From Oscillospiraceae bacterium (lineage in GTDB: Bacteria > Bacillota > Clostridia > Oscillospirales > Oscillospiraceae): 64,000 nucleotides of DNA. Shown one piece after another: positions 55,897 through 64,000 of this stretch. Under the pieces are notes generated by a model. It had not been told where the DNA came from and ran no database searches. It saw only the letters and a list, made by a program, of their open reading frames with translations. A program made the position numbers and the translations under genes. The stretch covers positions 3,100,001 through 3,164,000 of the forward strand of contig AP025582.1 in assembly GCA_022846075.1 (NCBI GenBank), in the 5' to 3' direction. Position 1 is the first letter of the stretch, and the number at the start of each line of letters is the position of its first letter.

Positions 55897-57273
55897 ATGT
55901 CCATCCTCCTCCAAAACGGCACCCTGGTCCTCCCCGACGGCCCCCGGAAGGGCGACCTCCGGGTGGAAAAGGGCATCATCACCGCCATCGCCGGCCGCCT
56001 GCCCCCCCAGGACAGCCAGGTCATCGACTGCGCGGGCAAGCTGGTCTTTCCCGGCTTCATCGACACCCACACCCATTTCGAGATGAACAAGGGCCTGCCC
56101 AACCAGACCGCCGACGACTGGGCCACCGGCACCCGCTCGGCCCTCTGCGGCGGCACCACCACCGTCCTGGACTTCGCCGAGCCCGCCCGGGGGGCCTCCC
56201 TCCAGTCCGCCCTGGACACCTGGCACGGCCGGGCCGACGGGCGGGCCTGCTGCAACTACTCCTTCCACATGACCATCAAGGACTGGAACGACGCCATCCG
56301 GGCCGAGCTGCCCCGGATGACCGCCCAGGGCATCACCTCTTATAAGATCTACCTGGCCTACGCCATGCGGGTTTCGGACACCGTGGCCTACGAGGCCATC
56401 CGGGCCATCGGCCGGGAGGGGGGCGTGGTGGGCTGCCACTGCGAAAACGGCGAGCTGGTGGACGAAGGCATTGCCGCCCAGAAGGCGGCGGGCCGCCTGG
56501 GCCCCGATGCCCACCCGGATGCCCGCCCCCCCGCCGTGGAGGCCGAGGCGGTAAACCGCTACCTCACCATCGCCGAGTTGGCCGGGGTCCCCGTCAACAT
56601 CGTCCACCTCTCCACCCTCCGGGGCCTGGAGGTGGTCCGGGCCGCCCGGGCCCGGGGCCAGAAGCTCTACGTGGAGACCTGCCCCCAGTACCTCATGCTG
56701 GACGACAGCGTCTACCACCTCCCCGGCTTTGAGAGCGCCAAATATGTCTTTGCCCCGCCCGCCCGCTCCCCCGAAAACAAGGAGGCCCTCTGGCAGGCGG
56801 TGGCCGACGGCGCCGTGGACACCATCGGCACCGACCACTGCTCCTTCTCCACCGCCACCAAGGCCCTGGGCCGGGAGGACTTCTCCAAGATCCCCAACGG
56901 CATGCCCGGGGTGGAGGACCGGGTGCGCCTCCTCTATACCTACGGCGTGGCCGCGGGCCGGATCTCCCTCTCCCGCATGACCGAGCTGCTCTCCTCCAAC
57001 CCGGCTAAACTCTTCGGCATGTACCCCCAAAAGGGTGCCCTGGCGGTGGGTTCCGACGGCGATATTGTAATTTATGACCCCAATTCTACCAACAGTATTC
57101 AGGCGTCCACCAACCACTCGGCCTGCGACTACGACCCCTACGAGGGCACCCCCGTCACCGGCCGGGTGGACACCGTCCTCCTCAACGGCGAGCCCGCGGT
57201 CCGGGACGGCGCCCTCCTTCTGGAGGGCCGGGGCCGGTTCATCCCCCGGGGCCCGGCCCAGTTCTGGCGATGA
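55897..57273 (+). CDS. hydA: Dihydropyrimidinase/hydantoinase
   Basis: 458 residues of the amidohydrolase superfamily. Metal ligands: FIDTHTHFEM (HxH), carboxylated Lys in SYKIYLAYAM, His in VGCHCENG, His in VNIVHLS, Asp in IGTDHCSF. Opens cyclic diamides such as hydantoin, dihydropyrimidine or related purine breakdown products. AGAAAGGAG precedes ATG. Divergent from the molybdenum hydroxylase genes and overlapping mocA (ATGA), so it belongs to the same catabolic set. Confidence 0.9.
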   Translation: MSILLQNGTLVLPDGPRKGDLRVEKGIITAIAGRLPPQDSQVIDCAGKLVFPGFIDTHTHFEMNKGLPNQTADDWATGTRSALCGGTTTVLDFAEPARGASLQSALDTWHGRADGRACCNYSFHMTIKDWNDAIRAELPRMTAQGITSYKIYLAYAMRVSDTVAYEAIRAIGREGGVVGCHCENGELVDEGIAAQKAAGRLGPDAHPDARPPAVEAEAVNRYLTIAELAGVPVNIVHLSTLRGLEVVRAARARGQKLYVETCPQYLMLDDSVYHLPGFESAKYVFAPPARSPENKEALWQAVADGAVDTIGTDHCSFSTATKALGREDFSKIPNGMPGVEDRVRLLYTYGVAAGRISLSRMTELLSSNPAKLFGMYPQKGALAVGSDGDIVIYDPNSTNSIQASTNHSACDYDPYEGTPVTGRVDTVLLNGEPAVRDGALLLEGRGRFIPRGPAQFWR

Positions 57274-57836
57274 GCGCTCCAGTCTCCGCCGTCCTTCTGG
57301 CCTCCGGCCTCTCCCGCCGCTACGGCTCCAACAAGCTGCTGGAGCCCGTGGACGGCCTGCCCCTCTACCGCCGGGCCTTCGCCGCCCTCCCCGCCCCCCT
57401 CTTCCACCGGGCGGCGGTGGTGAGCTGTTACGACGAGATCCTCCGGGCGGCGGAGGGGGCGGGCTACCTCCCCGTTTTCAACCCCGCCCCGGAGGAGGGC
57501 CAGTCCCTCTCCCTCCGCCTGGGCCTGGAGGCGGTGGCGGAGGGCTCCGCCGCCGTCCTCTTCTCGGTCTGTGACCAGCCCCGCCTGACCCAGGAGAGCG
57601 TAAAAGCCCTCCTGGCCGCCCACCAACGCCGGCCCGGCCGCATCACCGCCCTCTCCCACCGGGGCCGCCGGGGCAACCCGGTCATCTTCCCCGCCCGCTA
57701 TTTTCCCGAGCTGATGGCCCTCACCGGCGACACCGGCGGCGCCCCCATCCTCCGGGCTCACCCGGAGGCCCTCCAGCTGGTGGAGGCCGCTTCCCCGGCG
57801 GAGCTGGAGGATATGGACGTTCCTCTTCACCCTTGA
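57270..57836 (+). CDS. mocA: Molybdenum cofactor cytidylyltransferase-like protein MocA
   Basis: 188 residues. Nucleotide-binding start VSAVLLASGLSRRYGSNKLL and VLFSVCDQPRLT with the metal-binding Asp, then HRGRRGNPVIFPARYF and GDTGGAPIL. The family (MobA/MocA/NTP_transf_3) attaches CMP or another nucleotide to molybdopterin; placement next to the hydroxylase genes supports MocA. Stop lies just before R5. Confidence 0.85.
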   Translation: MSAPVSAVLLASGLSRRYGSNKLLEPVDGLPLYRRAFAALPAPLFHRAAVVSCYDEILRAAEGAGYLPVFNPAPEEGQSLSLRLGLEAVAEGSAAVLFSVCDQPRLTQESVKALLAAHQRRPGRITALSHRGRRGNPVIFPARYFPELMALTGDTGGAPILRAHPEALQLVEAASPAELEDMDVPLHP

Positions 57837-57837
57837 T

Positions 57838-58520
57838 TGACTGCACGTCAAACGTGCGTTTTTCTGGGGGACATTTCTTTTCCCGAGGAAAAGAAACGCC
57901 GCCCCAGACCCCCAAAGAAAAGTCTTAGGTGCTGACCTGCTCGCAGTTTCCCTTTTCAGTAGGAGGTCTACTGCTCGAAGAAGGGGTATAAACACGGGAG
58001 CGTCTGTGCGACACGTGGTCCTTCTTGCGCCGCTGCCGCTGACATGTTCTTGACAGGAGGTTGGTCTTTAGCCTTCCCCCAGGGGGAAGGTGGCAGCCCG
58101 AAGGGCTGACGGATGAGGGGAACTGAGGGTAATAGCAAAGGCCCTACTAAAGAGATAAGCTCCCCTCATCAGTCTGCTTCGCAGACAGCTTCAACGACTT
58201 CGCTTGCATCAAGTGGCCCTAACGCTATCGCTAAGGGCCACTAGACCCCAGGGGAAGCCCCAAACAAACAAACCCCGTGGCCGCACTTTGTGGCGGCCAC
58301 GGGGTTTTCCCACGTTCTTGTGAACAACCCGGGGAGGATTCCAAAGGAGGGGCACCTGTGGGTGCCCCTCCTTTGGTCGTTTCAAGAGGTGGCCCTGGAG
58401 GGGGAAATCGAAATCCCCCTCCGGGCGTCTTTTCTGGGGGGTCTGGGGGGCCATCTTTTCCACGCGGAAAAGATGGCCCCCCAGTCGGTACTGCCTTCCA
58501 AAAGGCGGCACCCCCAAATA
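57838..58520. repeat. Composite hairpin-train repeat R5
   Basis: Lies between convergent mocA and permease genes with the same order as R3 and R4: GCACGTCAAACGTGC (57843-57857); CATTTCTTTTCC / GGAAAAGAAACG stem with CCCCCAAAGAAAAGTC tail; GATGAGGGGAAC / GTTCCCCTCATC-related arms; the nested insertion (58193-58248); AACCCCGTGGCCGC / GCGGCCACGGGGTT; CCAAAGGAGGGGCACC / GGTGCCCCTCCTTTGG; CTGGAGGGGGA / TCCCCCTCCGG; GGGGGGCCATCTTTTCC / GGAAAAGATGGCCCCCC. No gene is supported in it. Confidence 0.85.
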
Positions 58521-58525
58521 ACCCC

Positions 58526-59524
58526 CTACCGCTCCTCCCGGAAATAGGCGCTCCCCAAGCTGGCCGGCGGCTGGTTCTCCCGCTTCTGCCGCATGGAGAC
58601 CACCACAAGCACCACCACCGTCACCACGTAGGGCAGGATCATATACAGCTGCCCCGGAATGAACGGGATGGCCAGCCGCACATAGAGGATCATCAGCCCG
58701 CCGAAGAGCACCGAGCTCCACAGCGCCCGCAGGGGGCTCCACAGGCAGAAGATGACCAGCGCCACCGCCAGCCAGCCCTCCCCGGACAGCCCCTCGTGGT
58801 TCCACACCGCCCCGGCGATGGTCATGATGAACACCATGCCCCCGATGGCGGAGATGCCGCCGCCCACGATGGTGGCCAGGTACTTGTACCGGGTGACGTT
58901 GATGCCCGCCGTGTCCGCCGTGGCGGGGGACTCCCCCACCGACCGCAGCTTCAGCCCCGCCCGGGTCCTGGCCAAAAAGTACCACATCACCACGGCCATC
59001 ACAAGGCCCAGATACACAAAAATGTTGTACCCGAACACCAGCTTTCCCACCACGGGCAGCTCTTGGAGGGCCGCCGGGAAGGGAGACTTCTGGAACACGT
59101 CCTTCAGCGCGTTGCTGAGGGCCACGAAGCCGCCCTCCTTCTCCCGCATGAACTGGCCCATGAACTGTCCCACCCCGGTGCCGAAAATGGTGAGGGCCAG
59201 GCCCGTCACGTTCTGGTTGGCCCGGAGGGTCACGGTGAGGAAGCTGAACACCAGGGCCCCCGCCGCCCCGGCGGCGAAGGCGGCGGCCATGGCCACCGCG
59301 ACGGCCATGGGCCCCGAGGTGGCCACCCCGGCCAGTTTTTCATAGTAGAAGGCCGCCCCCAGGCCGAAGGCGCCGCCCATGTACATCATGCCCTCCACGC
59401 CCAGGTTCAGGTTGCCCGACTTTTCCGTGAGGATCTCCCCCACCGTGCCGTACAGCAGGGGCGTGCCGTTGAGGACGGCGGCGGTGAGCAGGGGGATGAG
59501 GAACATATTCAAAAATCCATTCAT
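58526..59524 (-). CDS. Nucleoside ABC transporter permease 2 (YufQ type)
   Basis: 332 residues, ~9 membrane helices, BPD-transp-2 family. LYGTVGEILTEKSGNLNLGVEG at the N-terminus is the family signature. Overlaps the first permease (ATGA). Encodes one half of the channel in a BMP-type importer. Its stop abuts R5. Confidence 0.9.
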   Translation of the reverse strand: MNGFLNMFLIPLLTAAVLNGTPLLYGTVGEILTEKSGNLNLGVEGMMYMGGAFGLGAAFYYEKLAGVATSGPMAVAVAMAAAFAAGAAGALVFSFLTVTLRANQNVTGLALTIFGTGVGQFMGQFMREKEGGFVALSNALKDVFQKSPFPAALQELPVVGKLVFGYNIFVYLGLVMAVVMWYFLARTRAGLKLRSVGESPATADTAGINVTRYKYLATIVGGGISAIGGMVFIMTIAGAVWNHEGLSGEGWLAVALVIFCLWSPLRALWSSVLFGGLMILYVRLAIPFIPGQLYMILPYVVTVVVLVVVSMRQKRENQPPASLGSAYFREER

Positions 59525-60624
59525 TTGGCCGCCTCCTGTTCCGCCTTCGGCTCCCTGCCCCGGACGATGACCCGGTAGCGGATGAAGAACTCGCACCCCA
59601 GCATGAAGAACAGCAGGATGCCGGTAATGATGTCGGAGATGGACACGGGCACCCCCATCCGGGTCTCCAGGGTGTCCGCCCCCTTCTGGAGGATGGCCAG
59701 CATCCCGGAGATGCCCACCATGCCGAAGGGGTTGAGCTGGGCAAGCCACGCCACGGTGATGGCGGTGAACCCGGCGTTGTTGGCCACCCCGTCGTAGAGG
59801 GTGGTGTTGGCCCCCGACACCAGCAGGAAGCCCACGATCCCGGCGATGGCCCCGGAGAGGAACATGGTGCGCATGATGATCTTCCCCACGTTCATCCCGG
59901 CGTACCGGGCGGTGTTCTCGCTCTCCCCCACCACCGAGATCTCGTAGCCGTGCTTGGTGTGCTTCATGTAGACGTACATCAGCACCGTCAGCGCCAGCAC
60001 CACGATCCAGCCGCAGTAGACCCCCAGGACCTTGGGGAGCACGGCGTTGGCGTCGAACTGGGCGATCTGCTGGCAGCCCTTGGGGGCCTTCTCCCAGGGC
60101 CCGCCCTGGAGCCATTTCACCACCCCGATGATGATGTAGTTCATCATCAGGGTGAACAGGGTCTCGTTGGTGCCCCAGCGGGCCTTGAAAAAGGCGGGGA
60201 TCAGGGCCCACAGCCCGCCCCCCAGGATGCCCGCCAGGGCCATCACCAGCAGCAGGGGCACGTGGGGCAGCTTATCCGCCCAGAACAGGGCGAAGTAGGT
60301 GGAGCAGATGGCCCCTGCGGTGATCTGCCCCTCGGCCCCGATGTTCCAGAACTTCATCTTGAAGCAGGGGGCGATGGCCAGGGCCGTGCCCAGCAGGGGG
60401 ATGAAATTTTTCACCGTCTGCCGGATGGCCGAGGGCTTGCCCAGGGCCCCGTCGATGATGGTGGCGTAGGCCTGGACGGGGTTGTTCCCCAGGGCCCCCA
60501 TGAGGATGCCCCCCACCACCAGGGCCAGCACGATGGAGGCCAGGCGGATGGCCATGGCCTTCCCCTGGGAGAGCCCCTCCCGCTTGGCCAGGCGGAACAG
60601 GGGCGCCTTTTGTGTCTCGTTCAT
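59521..60624 (-). CDS. Nucleoside ABC transporter permease 1 (YufP type)
   Basis: 367 residues, ~9 membrane helices. FWNIGAEGQITAGAICSTYFAL is the family signature, and ATRYAG-type EAA-like loop SENTARYAGMNVGKIIM contacts the ATPase. ATG 60624 overlaps the ATPase stop. Confidence 0.92.
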   Translation of the reverse strand: MNETQKAPLFRLAKREGLSQGKAMAIRLASIVLALVVGGILMGALGNNPVQAYATIIDGALGKPSAIRQTVKNFIPLLGTALAIAPCFKMKFWNIGAEGQITAGAICSTYFALFWADKLPHVPLLLVMALAGILGGGLWALIPAFFKARWGTNETLFTLMMNYIIIGVVKWLQGGPWEKAPKGCQQIAQFDANAVLPKVLGVYCGWIVVLALTVLMYVYMKHTKHGYEISVVGESENTARYAGMNVGKIIMRTMFLSGAIAGIVGFLLVSGANTTLYDGVANNAGFTAITVAWLAQLNPFGMVGISGMLAILQKGADTLETRMGVPVSISDIITGILLFFMLGCEFFIRYRVIVRGREPKAEQEAAK

Positions 60625-62204
60625 TCCGCCCCCTCCTTTCCGCCGCCCACCCGGGTCATGTAGAGCCCCAGCTCCTCCTTGGTGGCGGTCCGGCCGTCCA
60701 CCACGCCGGAGACCTTGCCGCCGCAGAGCACCAGCACCCGGTCGCACAGCTCCACCAGCACGTCCAGATCCTCTCCCACCAGCAGCACGGCCACCCCCTT
60801 CTCCTTCTGCTCATTGAGAAGGTGGTAGATGGTATAGGAGGAGTTGATGTCCAGCCCCCGCACCGGATAGGCCGTCATCAGCACCGTGGGGGAGGAGGCG
60901 ATCTCCCGCCCCACCAGCACCTTCTGCACGTTGCCCCCCGACAGCCGCCGCACCGGGGTGTCCACCCCGGGGGTGACGATCTCCAGCTCCTCCACCAGCT
61001 TCCGGGCCAGCTCCCGGGGGGGCTTGCGGTCCACGAAGAAGCCCTTGGCCTCCCCGTAGGTCTTGAGCATCATGTTGTCCACCATGCCCATGCCCCCCAC
61101 CAGGCCCATGCCCAGCCGGTCCTCGGGGACGAAGGCCAGCCCCACGCCGATGCGCCGGATCTCCCCGGGGGTCTTGCCCATCAGCTCCTCCCCGTCCCGG
61201 TCCACCGGCACGTGCTGCCCGGCGATGGGCTCGCCGGGGTCGGGGGGATAGTAGAGGATGCTCCCCGTCCCCCCCTGGAGCCCGGCCACCGCCTCCAAAA
61301 GCTCCTTCTGGCCGGAGCCCGCGATGCCGGCGATGCCCAATATCTCCCCGCCAAAGGCCTGGAAGGACACGCCGTCCAGCATTTTGACCCCCTCGCCGTT
61401 CTTTACCGTCAGGTCCTTGACCTCCAGCCGCAGGTTGCGCCTCTCGCACAGGGGCCGGTCGATGTTCAGGGTCACCGCCCGGCCCACCATCATGTTGGTC
61501 AGCTGTTGGGGGTCGGTCTCGGCGGTATTCACCGTACCGATGTACCTGCCCTTGCGGAGCACCGCCACCTGGTCGGAAATGTCCATCACTTCGTGGAGCT
61601 TGTGGGTGATGATGATGATGGCCTTGCCGTCCTCCTTCATGTTCCGCAGCACGGCGAAGAGCTTGTCGGTCTCCTGGGGGGTCAGCACGGCGGTGGGTTC
61701 GTCCAGGATGAGGGTGTCCGCCCCCCGGTAGAGGGCCTTGACGATCTCCACCGTCTGCTTCTGGGACACCGACATGTCGTACACCTTCTGGTCCGGGTCG
61801 ATGTCGAAGCCGTACTTCTCGCTGATCTCCCGCACCCTCCGGCCGATGGCCTTCGTGTCGAACTTGCTCTTCTCGTCCAGCCCCAGCACGATGTTCTCGG
61901 CGGCGGTGAACACGTCCACCAGCAGGAAATGCTGGTGGATCATGCCGATGTGGTAGCGGAAGGCGTCCTTGGGGGAGCGGATGGACACCTCCCTGCCGTC
62001 GATGTAGATGTGCCCCTCGTCGGGCAGGTAGATGCCGGCGATCATGTTCATGAGGGTGGTCTTGCCGCTGCCGTTCTCCCCCAGCAGGGCCAGGATCTCC
62101 CCCCGGCGGACCTCCAGGTCCACCCCGTCGTTTGCCACCACCGAGCCGAACCGCTTGGTGATGCCCTTGAGCCGGATGCCGCTGATAGTTTCCAAGGCTA
62201 TCAT
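60621..62204 (-). CDS. Nucleoside ABC transporter ATPase (two nucleotide-binding domains, YufO type)
   Basis: 527 residues. First domain: Walker [16 protein letters not shown], signature [14 protein letters not shown], Walker [15 protein letters not shown]. Second domain: [16 protein letters not shown] with signature [16 protein letters not shown]. The second Walker B region is degenerate ([13 protein letters not shown]), as usual in this family. GGGGAGAGAGG precedes ATG 62204; an in-frame GTG upstream is less likely. Confidence 0.93.
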   Translation of the reverse strand: MIALETISGIRLKGITKRFGSVVANDGVDLEVRRGEILALLGENGSGKTTLMNMIAGIYLPDEGHIYIDGREVSIRSPKDAFRYHIGMIHQHFLLVDVFTAAENIVLGLDEKSKFDTKAIGRRVREISEKYGFDIDPDQKVYDMSVSQKQTVEIVKALYRGADTLILDEPTAVLTPQETDKLFAVLRNMKEDGKAIIIITHKLHEVMDISDQVAVLRKGRYIGTVNTAETDPQQLTNMMVGRAVTLNIDRPLCERRNLRLEVKDLTVKNGEGVKMLDGVSFQAFGGEILGIAGIAGSGQKELLEAVAGLQGGTGSILYYPPDPGEPIAGQHVPVDRDGEELMGKTPGEIRRIGVGLAFVPEDRLGMGLVGGMGMVDNMMLKTYGEAKGFFVDRKPPRELARKLVEELEIVTPGVDTPVRRLSGGNVQKVLVGREIASSPTVLMTAYPVRGLDINSSYTIYHLLNEQKEKGVAVLLVGEDLDVLVELCDRVLVLCGGKVSGVVDGRTATKEELGLYMTRVGGGKEGAE

Positions 62205-62329
62205 CCTCTCTCCCCCCACCCGGGGGATTCTTCGGGTCCATTATACCACAGGCGCGAAGCGCCGTCGCGGCTTATCTTTTCCATCCGCCGAAGCCGCCGG
62301 GGAAAGCCGCCCCGGCCTCCGCCCTACGG

Positions 62330-62364
62330 CGAGAGCGGGCCGCGCTGCGCGCGGCCCGCTCTCG
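62330..62364 (-). other. Long intercistronic stem between BMP gene and transporter genes
   Basis: A 16-bp perfect stem CGAGAGCGGGCCGCGC / GCGCGGCCCGCTCTCG with TGC loop. On the minus strand no U-run follows, so it probably protects or attenuates rather than ends transcription; it may set a high binding-protein-to-channel ratio. Confidence 0.75.
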
Positions 62365-62386
62365 ATTTTCCCGGGGAATACCCCAG

Positions 62387-63631
62387 TCACTCCTCGGTGA
62401 TGCCGTCGATGATCCAGTAGAACTGGGGCGCGGAGGGAGCCCCGGCGGCCACGTTGGACTCGTCGTAGAACTCGCCCTCGGCCATGGTCTTGGTGTCGGG
62501 AGCGTCGGCGCCGAAGGCGGTGCCGATGCCGGTCCAGGGACCCTGGAAGGGGTGGATGGTGCCGTCGGCGATCTGCTTCTCCACCTCGGCCACCTTCTCG
62601 GCGGTGCCGGGGGCGGCGATCTTCTCATTGAGCTGGGTCAGCACCACGGCGCCCTCGCCCATGCCTGCGGTCCAGTCGGAGGCCAGCTGGCCCCCCTCGG
62701 CCACGGTCTTGATGCAGTACTCGAAGTACACGCTCCAGTCGATGCGGGTGGACACCAGGCTGGCGTCGGGCGCCACGCCGGTCATGTCGTTGTTGTAGCC
62801 GCAGTGGAAGGCCCCGGCGGACTGGGCGGAAGTGGCGGGAGTGGTGTTGTCGGAGTGCTGGGAGATGAGCTTGCAGCCCTCGTCGGCCAGGGCGCTGGCG
62901 GCGTTGGCCTCCTTGGGGGCGTCGGACCAGGAGTTGACGTACTTCACCCGCATGGTGGCGCTGGGGCACACGCTCTTGGCGCCCAGATAGAAGGAGGTGA
63001 AGCCGGAGACCACCTCGGAGTAGGGGAAGGCGCCCACGTAGCCGATGAGGGCCTCGTTCTCCTTGATCTCCCCCTCGTCGATCATCTGCTGGAGCTTCAT
63101 ACCGCCCACCACGCCGGCCAGGTAGCGGCCCTCGAAGATGTTGGCGAAGGCGTTGTGGGTGTTGTCCAGATCGTCCAGGGCGGACATCATGTTGGTGCAG
63201 GAGACGAACTGAATGTCCTTATAGTCGGGGGCCACCTTCAGCATGAAGGGCTCGAAGCCGTAGGAGGTGTTGATGATCAGCTCGCAGCCCTCGTCGGCCA
63301 GCTCGATGTTGGCGTCCTCGCAGGAGGAGTCCTCGTTGATGTTGTTCTTGACCACCCACTCCACATTGATGCCCTGGTCGGCCAGCAGCTTGGTGGCCTC
63401 CTCCTTGCCCCGCATGAAGTTGTAGGTGTAGCCCTGGTCGTTCTCGTCGCCGATGTTGATCATGCCCACCTTGATGGTCTTGCCCTCGGGGGCGGCGGAT
63501 TCCGCCGCGGCGGACGGGGCGGGAGCGGACGCCTCGGGGGTCTTGGACTCTTCGGCGCCCTGCCCGCCGCAGGCGGCCAGGGACAGAGAAAGGGCCCCAG
63601 CCAGGAGCAGCGACAAATACTTCTTTTTCAT
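62387..63631 (-). CDS. BMP-family ABC transporter substrate-binding lipoprotein (nucleoside/purine)
   Basis: 414 residues. Lipobox LSLAAC near residue 21, Ser/Ala/Glu/Pro linker, then a BMP (PnrA/TmpC-like) domain: KVGMINIGDENDQGYTYNFMRG, IINTSYGFEPFM, ANIFEGRYLAGVVGG, ALIGYVGAFPYSEVVSGF, QHSDNTTP. PnrA-like proteins bind purine nucleosides. AGGAGG lies 8 nt before ATG. First gene of the importer operon downstream of the hydroxylase set. Confidence 0.93.
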   Translation of the reverse strand: MKKKYLSLLLAGALSLSLAACGGQGAEESKTPEASAPAPSAAAESAAPEGKTIKVGMINIGDENDQGYTYNFMRGKEEATKLLADQGINVEWVVKNNINEDSSCEDANIELADEGCELIINTSYGFEPFMLKVAPDYKDIQFVSCTNMMSALDDLDNTHNAFANIFEGRYLAGVVGGMKLQQMIDEGEIKENEALIGYVGAFPYSEVVSGFTSFYLGAKSVCPSATMRVKYVNSWSDAPKEANAASALADEGCKLISQHSDNTTPATSAQSAGAFHCGYNNDMTGVAPDASLVSTRIDWSVYFEYCIKTVAEGGQLASDWTAGMGEGAVVLTQLNEKIAAPGTAEKVAEVEKQIADGTIHPFQGPWTGIGTAFGADAPDTKTMAEGEFYDESNVAAGAPSAPQFYWIIDGITEE

Positions 63632-63724
63632 TTCATTTTCCTCCTCATGAATCTTCCGTTGTGGTTGGGTTTGTTATATAAACGGCCCCATCGCCGGAAT
63701 TTCCGCTGTGGAAAAGCAGAAAAG

Positions 63725-63753
63725 AAGGGCCGCCGCTCTGGCTCGCCCTTTTC
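63725..63753 (-). terminator. Possible terminator of the edge ORF
   Basis: AAGGGC...GCCCTT arms with a structured 16-nt middle and CTTTTCT after it on the minus strand. Weak compared with the others. Confidence 0.35.
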
Positions 63754-63823
63754 TCATCCACTCATCACGACCTGAACCAGGCCGCCTGTGGCAGCAAAAA
63801 ATCTTGTCCCGCGCGAAACGCGC

Positions 63824-64000
63824 TCAGCAGAAGGTGACACCCTCCGTCTCACTCATACTCTCAATCCGGGCCAGGGATCTCCCCAACCGGCTCCCGCCGG
63901 CCGGGGACCCCCTCAGGATTTCACATACTCGGTCGGCTTCGTCGTCGCAAAGTCCGCTCTCCTCCGTTTTTGCCAATGGCAAAAACTCCAGACGCTCCCT
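63824..64000 (-). CDS. Unrecognised partial ORF at the right edge (C-terminus)
   Basis: The minus strand is open for 58 codons from the edge to TGA at 63826-63824. The visible part is charged and helical (CDDEADRVCEILRG, LGRSLARIESMSETEG) and ends in FC. No family is recognised. Codon third positions are GC-biased only moderately, so coding is likely but not certain. It is upstream of the BMP operon. Confidence 0.4.
   Translation of the reverse strand, partial: RERLEFLPLAKTEESGLCDDEADRVCEILRGSPAGGSRLGRSLARIESMSETEGVTFC

Noticed and set aside
53361-56345. 994-residue ORF antisense to the molybdenum hydroxylase large subunit
   Set aside because: Same GC-shadow pattern; the opposite strand has all hydroxylase motifs in order.
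63632-63823. Purine riboswitch before the BMP operon
   Set aside because: No conserved three-way junction sequence found on the minus strand.

Overview
The window looks like chromosome from a GC-rich, spore-forming member of the Clostridia, most likely an Oscillospiraceae of the Flavonifractor/Lawsonibacter/Intestinimonas type. The evidence is the strong G/C bias at third codon positions, a ger germinant-receptor operon, a Spo0A-type response regulator, an LPxTG surface protein, the Firmicute order glmU-prs-pth-mfd, and Clostridia-style rRNA, riboswitches and promoters. The genus is an inference from memory and was not tested by search. Nearly all genes are ordinary chromosomal genes; the unusual content lies mostly in the spacers and in RNA regulation.

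Layout. 1-6.4 kb: a cut-off nitroreductase, an AraC regulator, a compact vanG-type operon on the minus strand (D-Ala-D-Ser ligase, VanXY peptidase, a serine-acetyltransferase-fold protein and a soluble VanT racemase), a VOC protein and TrmO. 6.5-13.1 kb: one minus-strand rRNA operon with nine tRNAs, two of them between 23S and 5S, long processing stems around 16S and 23S, and tandem promoters. 13.1-22.2 kb: a germinant receptor in A-C-B order, an F420-ligase-fold protein, a P-type Ca-ATPase, and an HTH/Spo0A-like regulator pair with 0A-box-like sites upstream. 22.2-32.7 kb: a PrsA-type foldase, a thiolase, a large LPxTG protein preceded by a cyclic-di-GMP-I riboswitch and a 62-residue protein, and a YtrA-type GntR/ABC operon. 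32.7-42.1 kb: an HD protein, a GlmU with a decayed uridylyltransferase half, prs, pth, mfd and tadA. 42.2-49.9 kb: mntP, the selenium-hydroxylase maturation genes yqeC, yqeB and an XdhC protein, a ribbon-helix-helix regulator with a 10-bp repeat operator, and a lysine-riboswitch-controlled amino-acid ABC transporter. 50-64 kb: an antiporter divergent from a LysR regulator, then a purine/hydantoin salvage block (three-subunit molybdenum hydroxylase, hydantoinase, MocA, and a BMP-type nucleoside ABC transporter).

How the genes work together. The 42.8-45.1 kb maturation genes, the 52-57.8 kb hydroxylase, hydantoinase and MocA genes, and the 58.5-63.6 kb transporter form one plausible route: nucleoside or purine uptake, oxidation by a selenium- and molybdenum-dependent hydroxylase, then ring opening. 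The vanG block would make and select D-Ala-D-Ser peptidoglycan precursors. Cyclic-di-GMP probably controls the surface protein and lysine controls the amino-acid transporter.

The most unusual signal is a family of five composite intergenic elements (about 17.58-18.24, 36.27-36.95, 40.62-41.31, 51.34-51.96 and 57.84-58.52 kb). Each is a train of long perfect hairpins, mostly between convergent genes. Arm sequences differ between copies while pairing is kept, and smaller relatives flank tRNA and 5S genes in the rRNA operon. A second unexplained feature is a pair of AT-rich tandem units at about 41.34-41.68 kb, each with a Shine-Dalgarno sequence, a tiny ORF and hairpins.
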